A DNA stretch of 64,000 nt from positions 62,001 to 126,000 of the forward strand of contig JADYUL010000006.1 in NCBI GenBank assembly GCA_021531795.1, given 5' to 3'. The position numbers and the translations under genes were made by a program. Below the pieces are notes generated by a model. The model was not told where the DNA came from and ran no database searches. It was given only the letters and a program-made list of their open reading frames with translations. This DNA comes from Lacrimispora saccharolytica. Its GTDB lineage: Bacteria; Bacillota; Clostridia; Lachnospirales; Lachnospiraceae. Below, piece by piece: positions 7,365 through 14,960 of this stretch. Position 1 is the first letter of the stretch, and every line of letters begins with the position of its first letter.

Positions 7365-7967
7365 TTATGCGAAAGAAAGAATATCGAAATAAAGTTTGAA
7401 TATTCCTTCATCAATTCCTATTTTGTAATCTTTGGGGTAATTTCTCGGAGAAATAGCTATAATTTCAGGTTCTGGCATGTGCTCCACTTTGTTCCTAATG
7501 AAATAGTCAATATGATAAGCAAACTCTGGAGCATATGCAATCTCATTGGTCATAGTCAGCCATTCTAAAATCAGCGGTTTAATTGCGTAAAGCACGTTAT
7601 ACACGTATTGAACCTCTCGTTCTTCCGGAATAAATCCAAGCCTTTTAATCAAAGTTTCCACTTCATCAGGAAACTCTGCAAAGTCTTCAAACAGATCTAT
7701 TTCATATAGTCTTCGGGAAAGTTTCTTATATCCGCCCTTTCCCTTATAAACTAAAGTACCTAGGAGTTGCAAATTCATTGAGGCGGCAAGGAGATTTACA
7801 TAGTATAGTTCATGTTCAGGGCCCACATAAATACAAAAAACGATTGCCATAAGTGTACGAGTTCCCTTTGCTCCTAATATCTCCTTTATATTTTTTCTTT
7901 TTGTTACAATTTGTCCATAATGATAATCTGTTGTCACTGGTAATCCCTCATTCACACAATCTTTCAA
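7365..7967 (-). CDS. Hypothetical protein, 200 residues, start uncertain
   Basis: The product is mostly helical, with a GAKGTRTLMAIVF segment and a C-terminal Pro-rich part (MPEPEIIAISPRNYPKDYK). No family is recognised. The start is unclear: TTG at 7967 lacks a ribosome site, while GTG at 7937 has GAGGG seven bases before it and is my preferred alternative. A good GGAGGA farther upstream (about 8010) fits no start codon in this frame and opens instead a 20-codon ORF, which may be a leader or may mark a frameshift. It ends 23 bases before the 6274-7341 gene and is probably co-transcribed with it. Confidence 0.55.
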   Translation of the reverse strand: MKDCVNEGLPVTTDYHYGQIVTKRKNIKEILGAKGTRTLMAIVFCIYVGPEHELYYVNLLAASMNLQLLGTLVYKGKGGYKKLSRRLYEIDLFEDFAEFPDEVETLIKRLGFIPEEREVQYVYNVLYAIKPLILEWLTMTNEIAYAPEFAYHIDYFIRNKVEHMPEPEIIAISPRNYPKDYKIGIDEGIFKLYFDILSFA

Positions 7968-8028
7968 GAAGATTTCGAATCGCGCTTCTACAACTATCAG
8001 CTTCCTCCATTATCTATAATAACAATTA

Positions 8029-8640
8029 TTACCTGCAAAGTATCTTATCCGCCATCCCTAGTTCTACAGCTTCCTTTGCGGTAAAATATGTATCTTGTTT
8101 CCTCTCTCTTATTAGTGAAATATCTTCCAACTTAAGTTTTGTCCTTCCTATCACATAATCCTCAATCTGCTTATTTAAGTGATCCATATGCTCTCTGTCT
8201 TCAACGAGATCCTGATACTTTCCAGATCGCCAGCAGTAAATCTGATGATACATTAGCGTGGTATGTTCAGTGACAAATCGTTTATGTCCTGCCAAAAATA
8301 TTTGAAAGGCTGCACTCATAGCATATCCTGTACTATATGTATGTACTGGCGTTTTCTAACACAAGATAGTGTCAATCAACATCCACATTGCATATACATT
8401 CCCACCAAAAGAATTTATGTACAATTTGATTGGTTCTCTCTTATAGTTCTTCTCATGATTCTCCTTGTTGTCATCTACATGATTAATTGTATTAATTGCA
8501 AAAACAATATCCGCACAAGTTCTTGTTTCAATATCACCATAAATCATATACATCCTAGAATCTTCATCAGATAGAACCGCTGTCTTTCCCTCTTTATTAG
8601 AATCATCCGAAAATCCATTGCTATCATGTTCTCGATACAT
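8029..8640 (-). pseudogene. ClpP-like protease gene with one in-frame amber stop
   Basis: Reading from the ATG at 8640 (GAGAGGGG upstream) the frame encodes a ClpP-family serine protease of usual length (about 203 codons), but codon 95 (8358-8356) is TAG. Around it the family pattern is intact: LYINSFGGNV before, then KTPVHTYSTGYAMSAA after it, with the nucleophile Ser109 and His132 (MYHQ). The C-terminus AKEAVELGMADKIL also matches ClpP. No frameshift is needed to join the halves. Either the gene has recently died, the stop is read through, or two half-proteins are made: an internal ATG exists at 8319. ClpP copies on accessory elements are common. Confidence 0.7.
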
Positions 8641-8659
8641 CTTATCACCCCTCTCATAA

Positions 8660-8863
8660 CTATCGTAAAGCAGACCACTTTGAATAATTGCTACAGCAAT
8701 ATGTTGCCTGTCTAGAATAATGTTCTGAGAGATCATGTGAGGCACATTGACCATGCTCCATTCGGCTCCCCACCTCAACATATCCTAGCCTGTTTGGATT
8801 TCTGAACCCTAACCAATAATTACATGTTGCACAACATCTGTTTGTGTTATTAATCTGTTCCAT
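8660..8863 (-). CDS. Cysteine-rich 67-residue protein, copy B
   Basis: This is a paralogue of 2403-2606: it starts MEQINNTNRCCATC, shares NRLGYVEV and the KWSALR end, and has the same length. Six cysteines remain; YSC and NYC of copy A are CC and Ser here. GAGGAATCTAT precedes the ATG, again as in copy A. It lies 19 bases upstream of the ClpP-like gene and heads that transcript. Upstream are the promoter-like box (8891-8922) and conserved element copy 3. Metal binding is a guess from the cysteine pattern. Confidence 0.7.
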   Translation of the reverse strand: MEQINNTNRCCATCNYWLGFRNPNRLGYVEVGSRMEHGQCASHDLSEHYSRQATYCCSNYSKWSALR

Positions 8864-8890
8864 ATAGATTCCTCACTTTCAAAGTTTGTT

Positions 8891-8922
8891 TATAATATAA
8901 ATACCATAGGTGCATGTACATT
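8891..8922 (-). promoter_or_regulatory. Promoter-like box shared with 4378-4410
   Basis: On the minus strand ATGTACAT, a variable stretch, then GGTATTTATATTATA. TATTATA lies about 30 bases before the ribosome site of the cysteine-rich gene. Confidence 0.4.
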
Positions 8923-8989
8923 ATTTTTCACATATTTTCTTTCCTTATGTTTAATTCGAATCAAATCAGCCAATAATCTTTCCTGGCAC

Positions 8990-9028
8990 TATATATAATT
9001 CGTAATAAATCTTGGCTTCCCTTCTTTT
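8990..9028 (-). repeat. Conserved 39-bp intergenic element, copy 3
   Basis: On the minus strand AAAAGAAGGGAA, nine bases, TATTACGAATTATATATA. It follows the terminator of the 9077-10039 gene and precedes the cysteine-rich gene copy B. Confidence 0.7.
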
Positions 9029-9032
9029 ACGC

Positions 9033-9060
9033 AAAAAAAAGAGATACCCAAAGGCATCTC
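9033..9060 (-). terminator. Rho-independent terminator
   Basis: Imperfect stem GAGATACC/GGCATCTC followed by eight T residues on the minus strand, just after the stop of the 9077-10039 gene. Confidence 0.75.
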
Positions 9061-9076
9061 TAATCAAGTAACCCTA

Positions 9077-10039
9077 TTATTCTGTAATCAGTTCTTCCCA
9101 TCTTGTTATGGAGTCTGGCATCACTGCTTTGTATTCTTGATAAAAATCAATCAATTCCTCTCTAGTAATACAAATAGCATTTCTTAGTTTATCAATATTC
9201 AAAACATGTGGTGCGAAAAAGAAAACAATATATCCATCCTCATCATAAGTTTTATAGTCTTCAGCATCTATTATCATAGTTCTTCCGCCCTTAACCTGAA
9301 CTACAGCTCGCTCTGGATTATTTTTATCTCTTGACCGAAATTCACATTCAATCTTGATTGTAGTTGAATTATTCGCTATTGAATTTGAAAGCACATAATA
9401 GTCTTTAACAATCTGTATATATGAAATAACCAACTCCTCTAACTCAAACGGTGGCAAATTATCCAGCATATCTCCATTACCAATTTTTGAAATCTTATAT
9501 TGCTTTCTTCCAGACATTTTATTAAATGCTTGCTTTGAAAAAGCTACTATCAAATCATTGTCACCTAAGTATTCTGCTACCCTTCTTCTTGAAAAAGATG
9601 CAGATATCTGTCCAGGAACTTCTAGTCCATATTTATATGCCTCAACCGGAACAACCGCACCAATGTCTAGCGACTCATCAAAATATGCCTCTGCTTTCCC
9701 CTTTGCTCTACATATCCAATGATTCCCTTCCAAATCCCTAGTCCAAAACAAGTCGTTTTCCTTCGTTTCAGCGAAACGATTTATTGCAGCATTCATTCTT
9801 TTTCCAAAAATGGTAGGTTGCTCTCTAATACCATCTTGTACCGCTTTATAGTAATCATCGAATGTGCTTATTACTTTTTCTGAATTAATATATGCACAAC
9901 TCCATCCCACAACAACATACTGTTTTTCTGAGGAGAAAAGGCAAAAATCCATCAGCTTTTCTCTATCTACAGCCCCCTCTGCGCCACCCGTTTTAAGGTG
10001 AATTCGCACCACATTACACATTTCAGTCATATTATCCAT
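9077..10039 (-). CDS. Possible modified-DNA nuclease: PUA/EVE-like plus PD-(D/E)xK-like
   Basis: The product has 320 residues. Residues 35-160 (VVVGWSCAY, DLFWTRDLEGNHWICRAKG, VPGQISASFS) follow the pattern of PUA/EVE-like reader domains, in which an IGW strand, a VW-x-R strand and a vPG turn recur. Residues 210-290 contain a conserved-looking Glu followed by AVVQVKGG and then IVFFFAP, like the core of PD-(D/E)xK nucleases in which the lysine motif reads QxK. Together this would suit a nuclease that recognises modified bases, but this is by motif only. The ATG at 10039 has GGAGG at eight bases; a TTG upstream lies inside that ribosome site. The gene stands alone. Confidence 0.5.
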   Translation of the reverse strand: MDNMTEMCNVVRIHLKTGGAEGAVDREKLMDFCLFSSEKQYVVVGWSCAYINSEKVISTFDDYYKAVQDGIREQPTIFGKRMNAAINRFAETKENDLFWTRDLEGNHWICRAKGKAEAYFDESLDIGAVVPVEAYKYGLEVPGQISASFSRRRVAEYLGDNDLIVAFSKQAFNKMSGRKQYKISKIGNGDMLDNLPPFELEELVISYIQIVKDYYVLSNSIANNSTTIKIECEFRSRDKNNPERAVVQVKGGRTMIIDAEDYKTYDEDGYIVFFFAPHVLNIDKLRNAICITREELIDFYQEYKAVMPDSITRWEELITE

Positions 10040-10351
10040 TAGGTATCCCTCCAATATCGTTTTATCATTCTCTCCATATTAGCCCTGTGGTGTTAGCCTT
10101 TGAATTGGCTTTTTGTTGCATGCAATATCGCAAGATTGTGGCTATAATGGTATAACTGCGATGGCTATTGTCATTGATTATATGAGATAATTATACCATA
10201 GTAGGGTGCTTAGGTGTAGTGGAAAGTGTAGTTGAGGCGTAGACGCGGATCGTGCATGCTCTGCTATGGTACATTATATGCTGCCTTTGTAGGTACGATT
10301 GGATTAAGACCAAGGAAAATTGGCCTGAGGACTGATTGAGCGGAGGGAATT
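10040..10351. other. Intergenic boundary between island and core
   Basis: No gene or RNA gene is recognised. An inverted repeat ATGGTATAA/TTATACCAT lies at 10147-10155 and 10191-10199, and TATAAT at 10143-10148 could be a -10 box on the plus strand. Base composition changes here from the AT-rich island to the more GC-rich core. Confidence 0.35.
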
Positions 10352-10408
10352 ATGGATAAGAAGGAACTGATTGAGCGGAGGGAATTATGAATAAGAAGGA
10401 ACTGATTG
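10331..10408 (+). repeat. 35-bp tandem duplication over the start of the next gene
   Basis: Units start at 10331, 10366 and (partial, 8 bases) 10401. Each full unit holds a ribosome site and a start codon (GCGGAGGGAATTATG), so the start region of the 10387 gene is duplicated almost perfectly; only the base after ATG differs. Confidence 0.9.
10352..10390 (+). CDS. 12-residue leader peptide created by the duplication
   Basis: The first copy of the duplicated start encodes MDKKELIERREL and then stops at TGA, which overlaps the ATG of the main gene (ATGA). It has its own GGAGGG site. Translation here would couple to the downstream gene. Whether it is functional or only a by-product of the duplication is unknown. 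Confidence 0.45.
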   Translation: MDKKELIERREL

Positions 10409-10884
10409 GATTTACGGAAGAGATGCTTCGAAGGGCCGGAGAGAATACGGGAGTTGCAATTAGTGGAGCTTACGGTGGGAGTAAAGGCGAATCTGACAAT
10501 GATAATAAGGTACAGACTCTTCCTGAATCGACAGATGTATCAATAAATGAGGTGTGCGGTCAGAAATTGTATGAATGTGCGACGGAGTTCGTAGAGAAGC
10601 TATCTGCGTATCCTGAGATACTGGATGAATATATATATTTCCTTGAGCATGGAAACTACCTGGCCAAAGCCTGTGTCGGTCATGCAACAGTGATCGATGT
10701 TATGGTGTGGCAGATGGACCACTTTAAGTCAATGCTTGACAGGGATAGAACTGATTACAAGAAGAATCCGTATAAAATGGTACTTGAAGCCTTTCGGACT
10801 ATGGCAGAGTATGCCGACCGACCGGAGACCCTGGATGCACTCATGGGCTATGAGACAGGTACGGATTATCCCGGGAAATATTGA
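10387..10884 (+). CDS. Hypothetical protein, 165 residues
   Basis: This is a soluble, mainly helical protein. The first 45 residues include a Gly/Ser/Asn-rich, probably flexible part (GAYGGSKGESDNDNK); the rest has Cys55, a YECATEFVEKL helix and a C-terminal helical bundle. No family is recognised. GGAGGG lies six bases before the ATG. The gene has no close co-directional neighbour and converges on the TetR gene at 11025. About 140 bases follow it without a gene; they contain GCGGGAAATTAAT, also seen in reverse complement in the repeat regions near 17785 and 25445. Confidence 0.65.
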   Translation: MNKKELIGFTEEMLRRAGENTGVAISGAYGGSKGESDNDNKVQTLPESTDVSINEVCGQKLYECATEFVEKLSAYPEILDEYIYFLEHGNYLAKACVGHATVIDVMVWQMDHFKSMLDRDRTDYKKNPYKMVLEAFRTMAEYADRPETLDALMGYETGTDYPGKY

Positions 10885-11024
10885 ATTCTTTTGTATTCTG
10901 AAGACATGAGACCTGCTTGCGCGGGGATAACCTTCGAGGGGATGCAAGTGTTTCCGCGGGAAATTAATAAGAATCCACCGAAACATCAAATGAATTATCC
11001 GGCAAATCTCTATAATCAATCAAC

Positions 11025-11624
11025 CTACGCCTTCACCACCATAGACCTAATGAGTCGCAGGTATTCAATTATCTTATCATTCAGTCTGTCGGCGTCGAGG
11101 TCAGGTCTACTGAATTCCTCGGCGGAAATGCCATTGATAGTGTAGTTCACAAGATTATCAAGCTGGCTTGCGCTGATTCCGGTGTTAAGCGAGGGCATCT
11201 TAAGAGAATTAATCATGGAGGTCATAGAGGCATTGTACTTGTCAATCGGAGCATAATCACCTGCTATCCCTGCTGCTCTGTCTGCCGAAGCCTTCTTCAT
11301 GAATTCATTCATATAAAGGTAGTTCCTAAGGATATTGATCTTGGCTGACTGAAGTTTCTCCTGGAACTCAAAATATCTCTCTTCATTGCCGACAGTTCTG
11401 CCGATTTCAAACAGCATATATCTCACACAGTAGTCCATGAGGAATTCATACAGACCCTGCTTGCTAACAAAATAATGGAACAGCAGACCCTTGCTGATGC
11501 CTGCTTCTGACACAATAGTATCTGTGCTGGCATGCTTGAATCCATTAACCGAGAACACATGTAGCGCGGCATTGATAATTCTATCCTGCTTCTCACTCTT
11601 TAGATCAAAAAACTTCTCATTCAT
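11025..11624 (-). CDS. TetR/AcrR family transcriptional regulator
   Basis: The protein has 199 residues. An N-terminal TetR helix-turn-helix spans residues 10-60 (RIINAALHVFSVNGFKHAS, then ISKGLLFHYFVSKQGLYEFL), and the rest is a helical ligand-binding domain. The upstream region has a TTGACT-17-TAATAA promoter overlapped by a near-palindrome, so it probably represses itself. A target other than itself is not evident; the neighbouring uracil permease is co-directional but ends in a terminator before reaching this gene. Confidence 0.88.
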   Translation of the reverse strand: MNEKFFDLKSEKQDRIINAALHVFSVNGFKHASTDTIVSEAGISKGLLFHYFVSKQGLYEFLMDYCVRYMLFEIGRTVGNEERYFEFQEKLQSAKINILRNYLYMNEFMKKASADRAAGIAGDYAPIDKYNASMTSMINSLKMPSLNTGISASQLDNLVNYTINGISAEEFSRPDLDADRLNDKIIEYLRLIRSMVVKA

Positions 11625-11708
11625 ACCTACATATCCCCCAACATCAACCTATTTCAGATAACATCCTTCATCGTTCGCATAACACGGAATTATACGCCCA
11701 AACAAACC

Positions 11709-11737
11709 TTATTATTCATATTGTCTAACATAGTCAA
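11709..11737 (-). promoter_or_regulatory. Promoter with overlapping palindromic operator for the TetR gene
   Basis: On the minus strand TTGACT (11737-11732), 17 bases, TAATAA (11714-11709). The near-palindrome TTGACTATGTTAGACAA covers 11721-11737 with one mismatched pair, the size expected for a TetR operator. Confidence 0.65.
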
Positions 11738-11825
11738 TATATCACAGTTTTTCCCATATATTCAACCGCTACATCTAGTACAACTGACACTATATTTATG
11801 GTATTCAAATCCAAACATTTCATCA

Positions 11826-11859
11826 TCAATAAAACAGGCCACCGGCATAACCGGTGGCC
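11826..11859 (-). terminator. Terminator downstream of the uracil permease
   Basis: Perfect GGCCACCGG/CCGGTGGCC stem at 11837-11859 followed on the minus strand by TGTTTTATT. It lies about 200 bases after the permease stop. No other gene is visible in the 434-base gap 11625-12058. Confidence 0.7.
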
Positions 11860-12058
11860 AATTAATCTATATCTTCAATATCCGGACAAAAGTGAATCCA
11901 TCACTGGTATAACGCTTTCTATTTAGCTATACCATATTTTCTCTTGAAAAGCTGATTAATACTGCATCTTTTAAGTGTAGTAATTAATATGCTTTACCAG
12001 AGAACCCAAACAGTACACAAACCGTCCTTCATGAGTGCCGAACTCTCGAAAAGCAGGC

Positions 12059-13390
12059 TTATATCTCGAAGTTAACTCCTGTATGCTCGGCCTTCTCTTC
12101 CTGATAGTCATAATCCTTACCCGGAAGAACTGCGTTAAGAATAATACCAACAAGCGAGCCAACAGCAAGACCTGAAAGGCTGATTGTAATCTCACCGATT
12201 GTGAATGCAATCGAACCTGTATAGTTGATACCGATTGAAAGTACCAGAATCAGGGCTGCGATAATTGTATTACGACTCTTGCTAAAGTCAACACGATTCT
12301 CAACAACGTTACGTACACCGACTGCGGAAATCATACCGTAGAGGATGAGTGATACACCACCGAGAGTGGCTCCGGGCATGCAGTAGATAAGTGCTGCAAG
12401 CTTCGGGCAGAATGAGAACAGTATTGCGAATACTGCGGCAACTCTGATAACGAAGGGATCGTAAACCCTGGTCAGTGAAAGCACGCCTGTGTTCTCTCCG
12501 TATGTGGTATTGGCCGGAGCTCCGAAGAGTGAAGCAACCATTGTAGCAAGTCCATCACCAAGAAGTGTGCGGTGAAGTCCGGGATCCTTGATATAGTTGT
12601 GACCAACTGTAGAAGAGATAGCGGAAATATCACCGATATGCTCAACCATAGTAGCAAGTGCGATTGGCATAATTGTGATTGCTGCTGTGATAAGAAGTGA
12701 TGTGTCAGCCTTGCCGATAAGCGAGAATACTGTCATTTCCCACTTAATAGGAAGACCAATCCATGCAGCCTCAGCAACAGGTGTGAAATCAACCTGACCT
12801 GCTATAGCAGCAACAACATATGAAACAATAACACCGAGGATGATAGGAATAATCTTAATCATTCCCTTGCCCCAGATATTACATATGATAACAACAGCAA
12901 TTGCAAGAATTGCAATCCACCAGTTTGTCGCACAGTTATTGATTGCAGATGTTGAAAGGTTGAGACCTATTGCAATAATAATCGGACCTGTAACGATCGG
13001 TGGGAAGAATCTCATAATCTTGCTGGTACCAAAAGCCTTGATAAGAGCTGCAAGAATGAGATACAGAATTGCCGAGCAGGCTACACCGAAGCAGGCATAA
13101 GGAAGAAGATCCTTAGCTCCTTCGGGAGCAATTGCCCCGTATCCTGCAAGAAATGCGAATGACGAACCAAGGAAGGCCGGTACCTTTCCCTTGGCAAGGA
13201 AGTGGAATAACAATGTACCAAGACCTGCGAATAACAGTGTGGTTGATACATCAAGTCCTGTAAGCACAGGAACAAGTACTGTTGCGCCGAACATTGCGAA
13301 TACGTGCTGAAGTCCCAGAATCAATAACTTGGGCACGCCAAGCTGCTTAGCATCGTAAACCGCATCGACTGTCTTTTTCTCTGAAGCCAT
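12059..13390 (-). CDS. uraA: Uracil/xanthine permease (NCS2 family)
   Basis: This 443-residue polytopic membrane protein has family signatures LGLQHVFAMFGATVLVP near residue 27 and AFLGSSFAF near residue 72, and a central TMVEHIGD motif with the conserved Glu of NCS2 carriers. Length and about 12-14 hydrophobic segments fit UraA/PyrP, a proton-coupled uracil importer of the cytoplasmic membrane; xanthine specificity cannot be excluded from sequence. GGAGGAG lies just before the ATG. A strong promoter with an overlapping palindrome is upstream at 13433-13460; no PyrR-type attenuator was recognised. Confidence 0.9.
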   Translation of the reverse strand: MASEKKTVDAVYDAKQLGVPKLLILGLQHVFAMFGATVLVPVLTGLDVSTTLLFAGLGTLLFHFLAKGKVPAFLGSSFAFLAGYGAIAPEGAKDLLPYACFGVACSAILYLILAALIKAFGTSKIMRFFPPIVTGPIIIAIGLNLSTSAINNCATNWWIAILAIAVVIICNIWGKGMIKIIPIILGVIVSYVVAAIAGQVDFTPVAEAAWIGLPIKWEMTVFSLIGKADTSLLITAAITIMPIALATMVEHIGDISAISSTVGHNYIKDPGLHRTLLGDGLATMVASLFGAPANTTYGENTGVLSLTRVYDPFVIRVAAVFAILFSFCPKLAALIYCMPGATLGGVSLILYGMISAVGVRNVVENRVDFSKSRNTIIAALILVLSIGINYTGSIAFTIGEITISLSGLAVGSLVGIILNAVLPGKDYDYQEEKAEHTGVNFEI

Positions 13391-13432
13391 AATCTCCTCC
13401 TCATAAAATCCAACAACAAAAACCTTCTAATT

Positions 13433-13460
13433 ATTATATAATACTGACGTTCTACGTCAA
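13433..13460 (-). promoter_or_regulatory. Promoter of uraA with operator-like palindrome
   Basis: On the minus strand TTGACG (13460-13455), 16 bases, TATAAT (13438-13433). TGACG-TAGAA-CGTCA is a perfect inverted repeat starting within the -35 box and could bind a repressor. Confidence 0.7.
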
Positions 13461-13543
13461 GAATTATCTGCCATCTGAGGAGAATATTTTGTAAAAAACG
13501 CCCCGACTGACTACTATCCCCTCATTAATATAAGTCAGTTGCG

Positions 13544-14944
13544 TCAGTTGACTATAGTCCTCATCCATTTATTGGAGCAGACCATTTTTAATCCTATGGC
13601 AATCTTAATCACTTCCATGTAGGTTGCGATAATGATCAGGATGTGGATGCCCACTGTAGTAAATCTTGCAAATACAAAAAGAATCGGAAGCAGAATGACC
13701 CAGGTGTAGATTGAGTCAAAGGCAACCGTAATCATAACATTGCCGCCGCTTCTGAGTGTAAAATAGAAGGCGTTCGTTAGGGCCCACATAGGCATGGCTG
13801 TTGCATTGATGGTGATCATATAGGTTGCAAGAGCGCGGATCTCAGGCTCGGTATTGTAGACATTCGGGAACCATGAGGCCAGCGGAAGCATGACAAAAAG
13901 GCATACCGCCAGGCACACCAAAAATGAGAAGGCAATCAGTTTATTGTCCGTATCCTTGGCCTCCTCAAAGCGTCCGGCACCCAGCTTCTGGCCGACAATA
14001 ATCGCTATTGACGAGCCCAACTGAATGTAGATGACTCCGAAAATATTGGTAATGGTTGAAGAGATATTCTGAGCCGCAACCACATCAAGTCCCCTCATAG
14101 CGTAGCATTGTGTAAGCGTCGCCATTCCATAGGACCAGAGAAACTCATTGAGCATGAGCGGCATAGACTTCCTAAGCATCTGAAGAGACAGTCCACCCGG
14201 AATGCTAAAGCCCTTATACAGCCCTCCGATACAGCGGATCTTATCAGTATTAAGATGTGCCCAGATAATGATGATGCCCGCTTCAACAATCTTGGCTGCA
14301 ACTGTAGCAATTGCGGCACCCGCAACGCCCAGCTCAGGCATACCCAGGTTTCCGAAGATCAGACCGTAGTCTAAGATTACATTCATCACAACCGCGATAA
14401 CGGATGCTGCCATTGGCACCCTGGTCTCTTCACATTCCCTAAGGATATTGGCATAGACCTGGCCGATCGCGAAGGGAATCATCGATATCAGCATAATATT
14501 GAGATAAGTTCTGCCATAACCAAGGGTTGCAGCCGCCTCACTTGCGGTCGCCTCTTCATTAATATAGAGACCGATCAGATTGTCGCCGAAGAAATAGAAC
14601 GCCAAAATTCCAATCAGAGCCAACAGTGTACAAATGATCAGCCTGAACCTGACCGTGTACCTCTGCCCGTCCGCATCGCCCTTACCAAAGAATTGCGAAC
14701 TGAAGATTCCCGCGCCGGCCACAGTTCCGAATATCGTAATATTAAACACAAAGGTGAACTGATTAGCAATCGCAACACCGCTCATCTGCATGGTTCCTAT
14801 CTGCCCGACCATGATATTGTCGAGCAGACTCACAAAATTCGTCACCATATTCTGCAAAATCATTGGTATCGCAATCGCGCATACGTACAGGTAGAACTGC
14901 CTGTCCCCTATGAACTTTTTCTTTAAATTATGTAAAAATCGCAT
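13544..14944 (-). CDS. MATE family multidrug/Na+ antiporter
   Basis: This 466-residue protein has about twelve transmembrane segments in two similar halves. The IAIPMILQNMVTNFVSLLDNIMVGQ start is the family signature, and a second-half counterpart (SMPLMLNEFLWSYGMATLTQ) is visible. MATE proteins export cationic drugs or metabolites across the cytoplasmic membrane using Na+ or H+. It lies 16 bases after the XRE/membrane gene at 14961-15965 and is probably translated from the same mRNA; its own ribosome site is weak. The pairing suggests the regulator controls the pump, which is an inference. Confidence 0.88.
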   Translation of the reverse strand: MRFLHNLKKKFIGDRQFYLYVCAIAIPMILQNMVTNFVSLLDNIMVGQIGTMQMSGVAIANQFTFVFNITIFGTVAGAGIFSSQFFGKGDADGQRYTVRFRLIICTLLALIGILAFYFFGDNLIGLYINEEATASEAAATLGYGRTYLNIMLISMIPFAIGQVYANILRECEETRVPMAASVIAVVMNVILDYGLIFGNLGMPELGVAGAAIATVAAKIVEAGIIIIWAHLNTDKIRCIGGLYKGFSIPGGLSLQMLRKSMPLMLNEFLWSYGMATLTQCYAMRGLDVVAAQNISSTITNIFGVIYIQLGSSIAIIVGQKLGAGRFEEAKDTDNKLIAFSFLVCLAVCLFVMLPLASWFPNVYNTEPEIRALATYMITINATAMPMWALTNAFYFTLRSGGNVMITVAFDSIYTWVILLPILFVFARFTTVGIHILIIIATYMEVIKIAIGLKMVCSNKWMRTIVN

Positions 14945-14960
14945 AGTACTAAATTATATT

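Noticed and set aside
10040-10351. tRNA or small RNA gene
   Set aside because: No cloverleaf or CCA-like end; only one simple inverted repeat.
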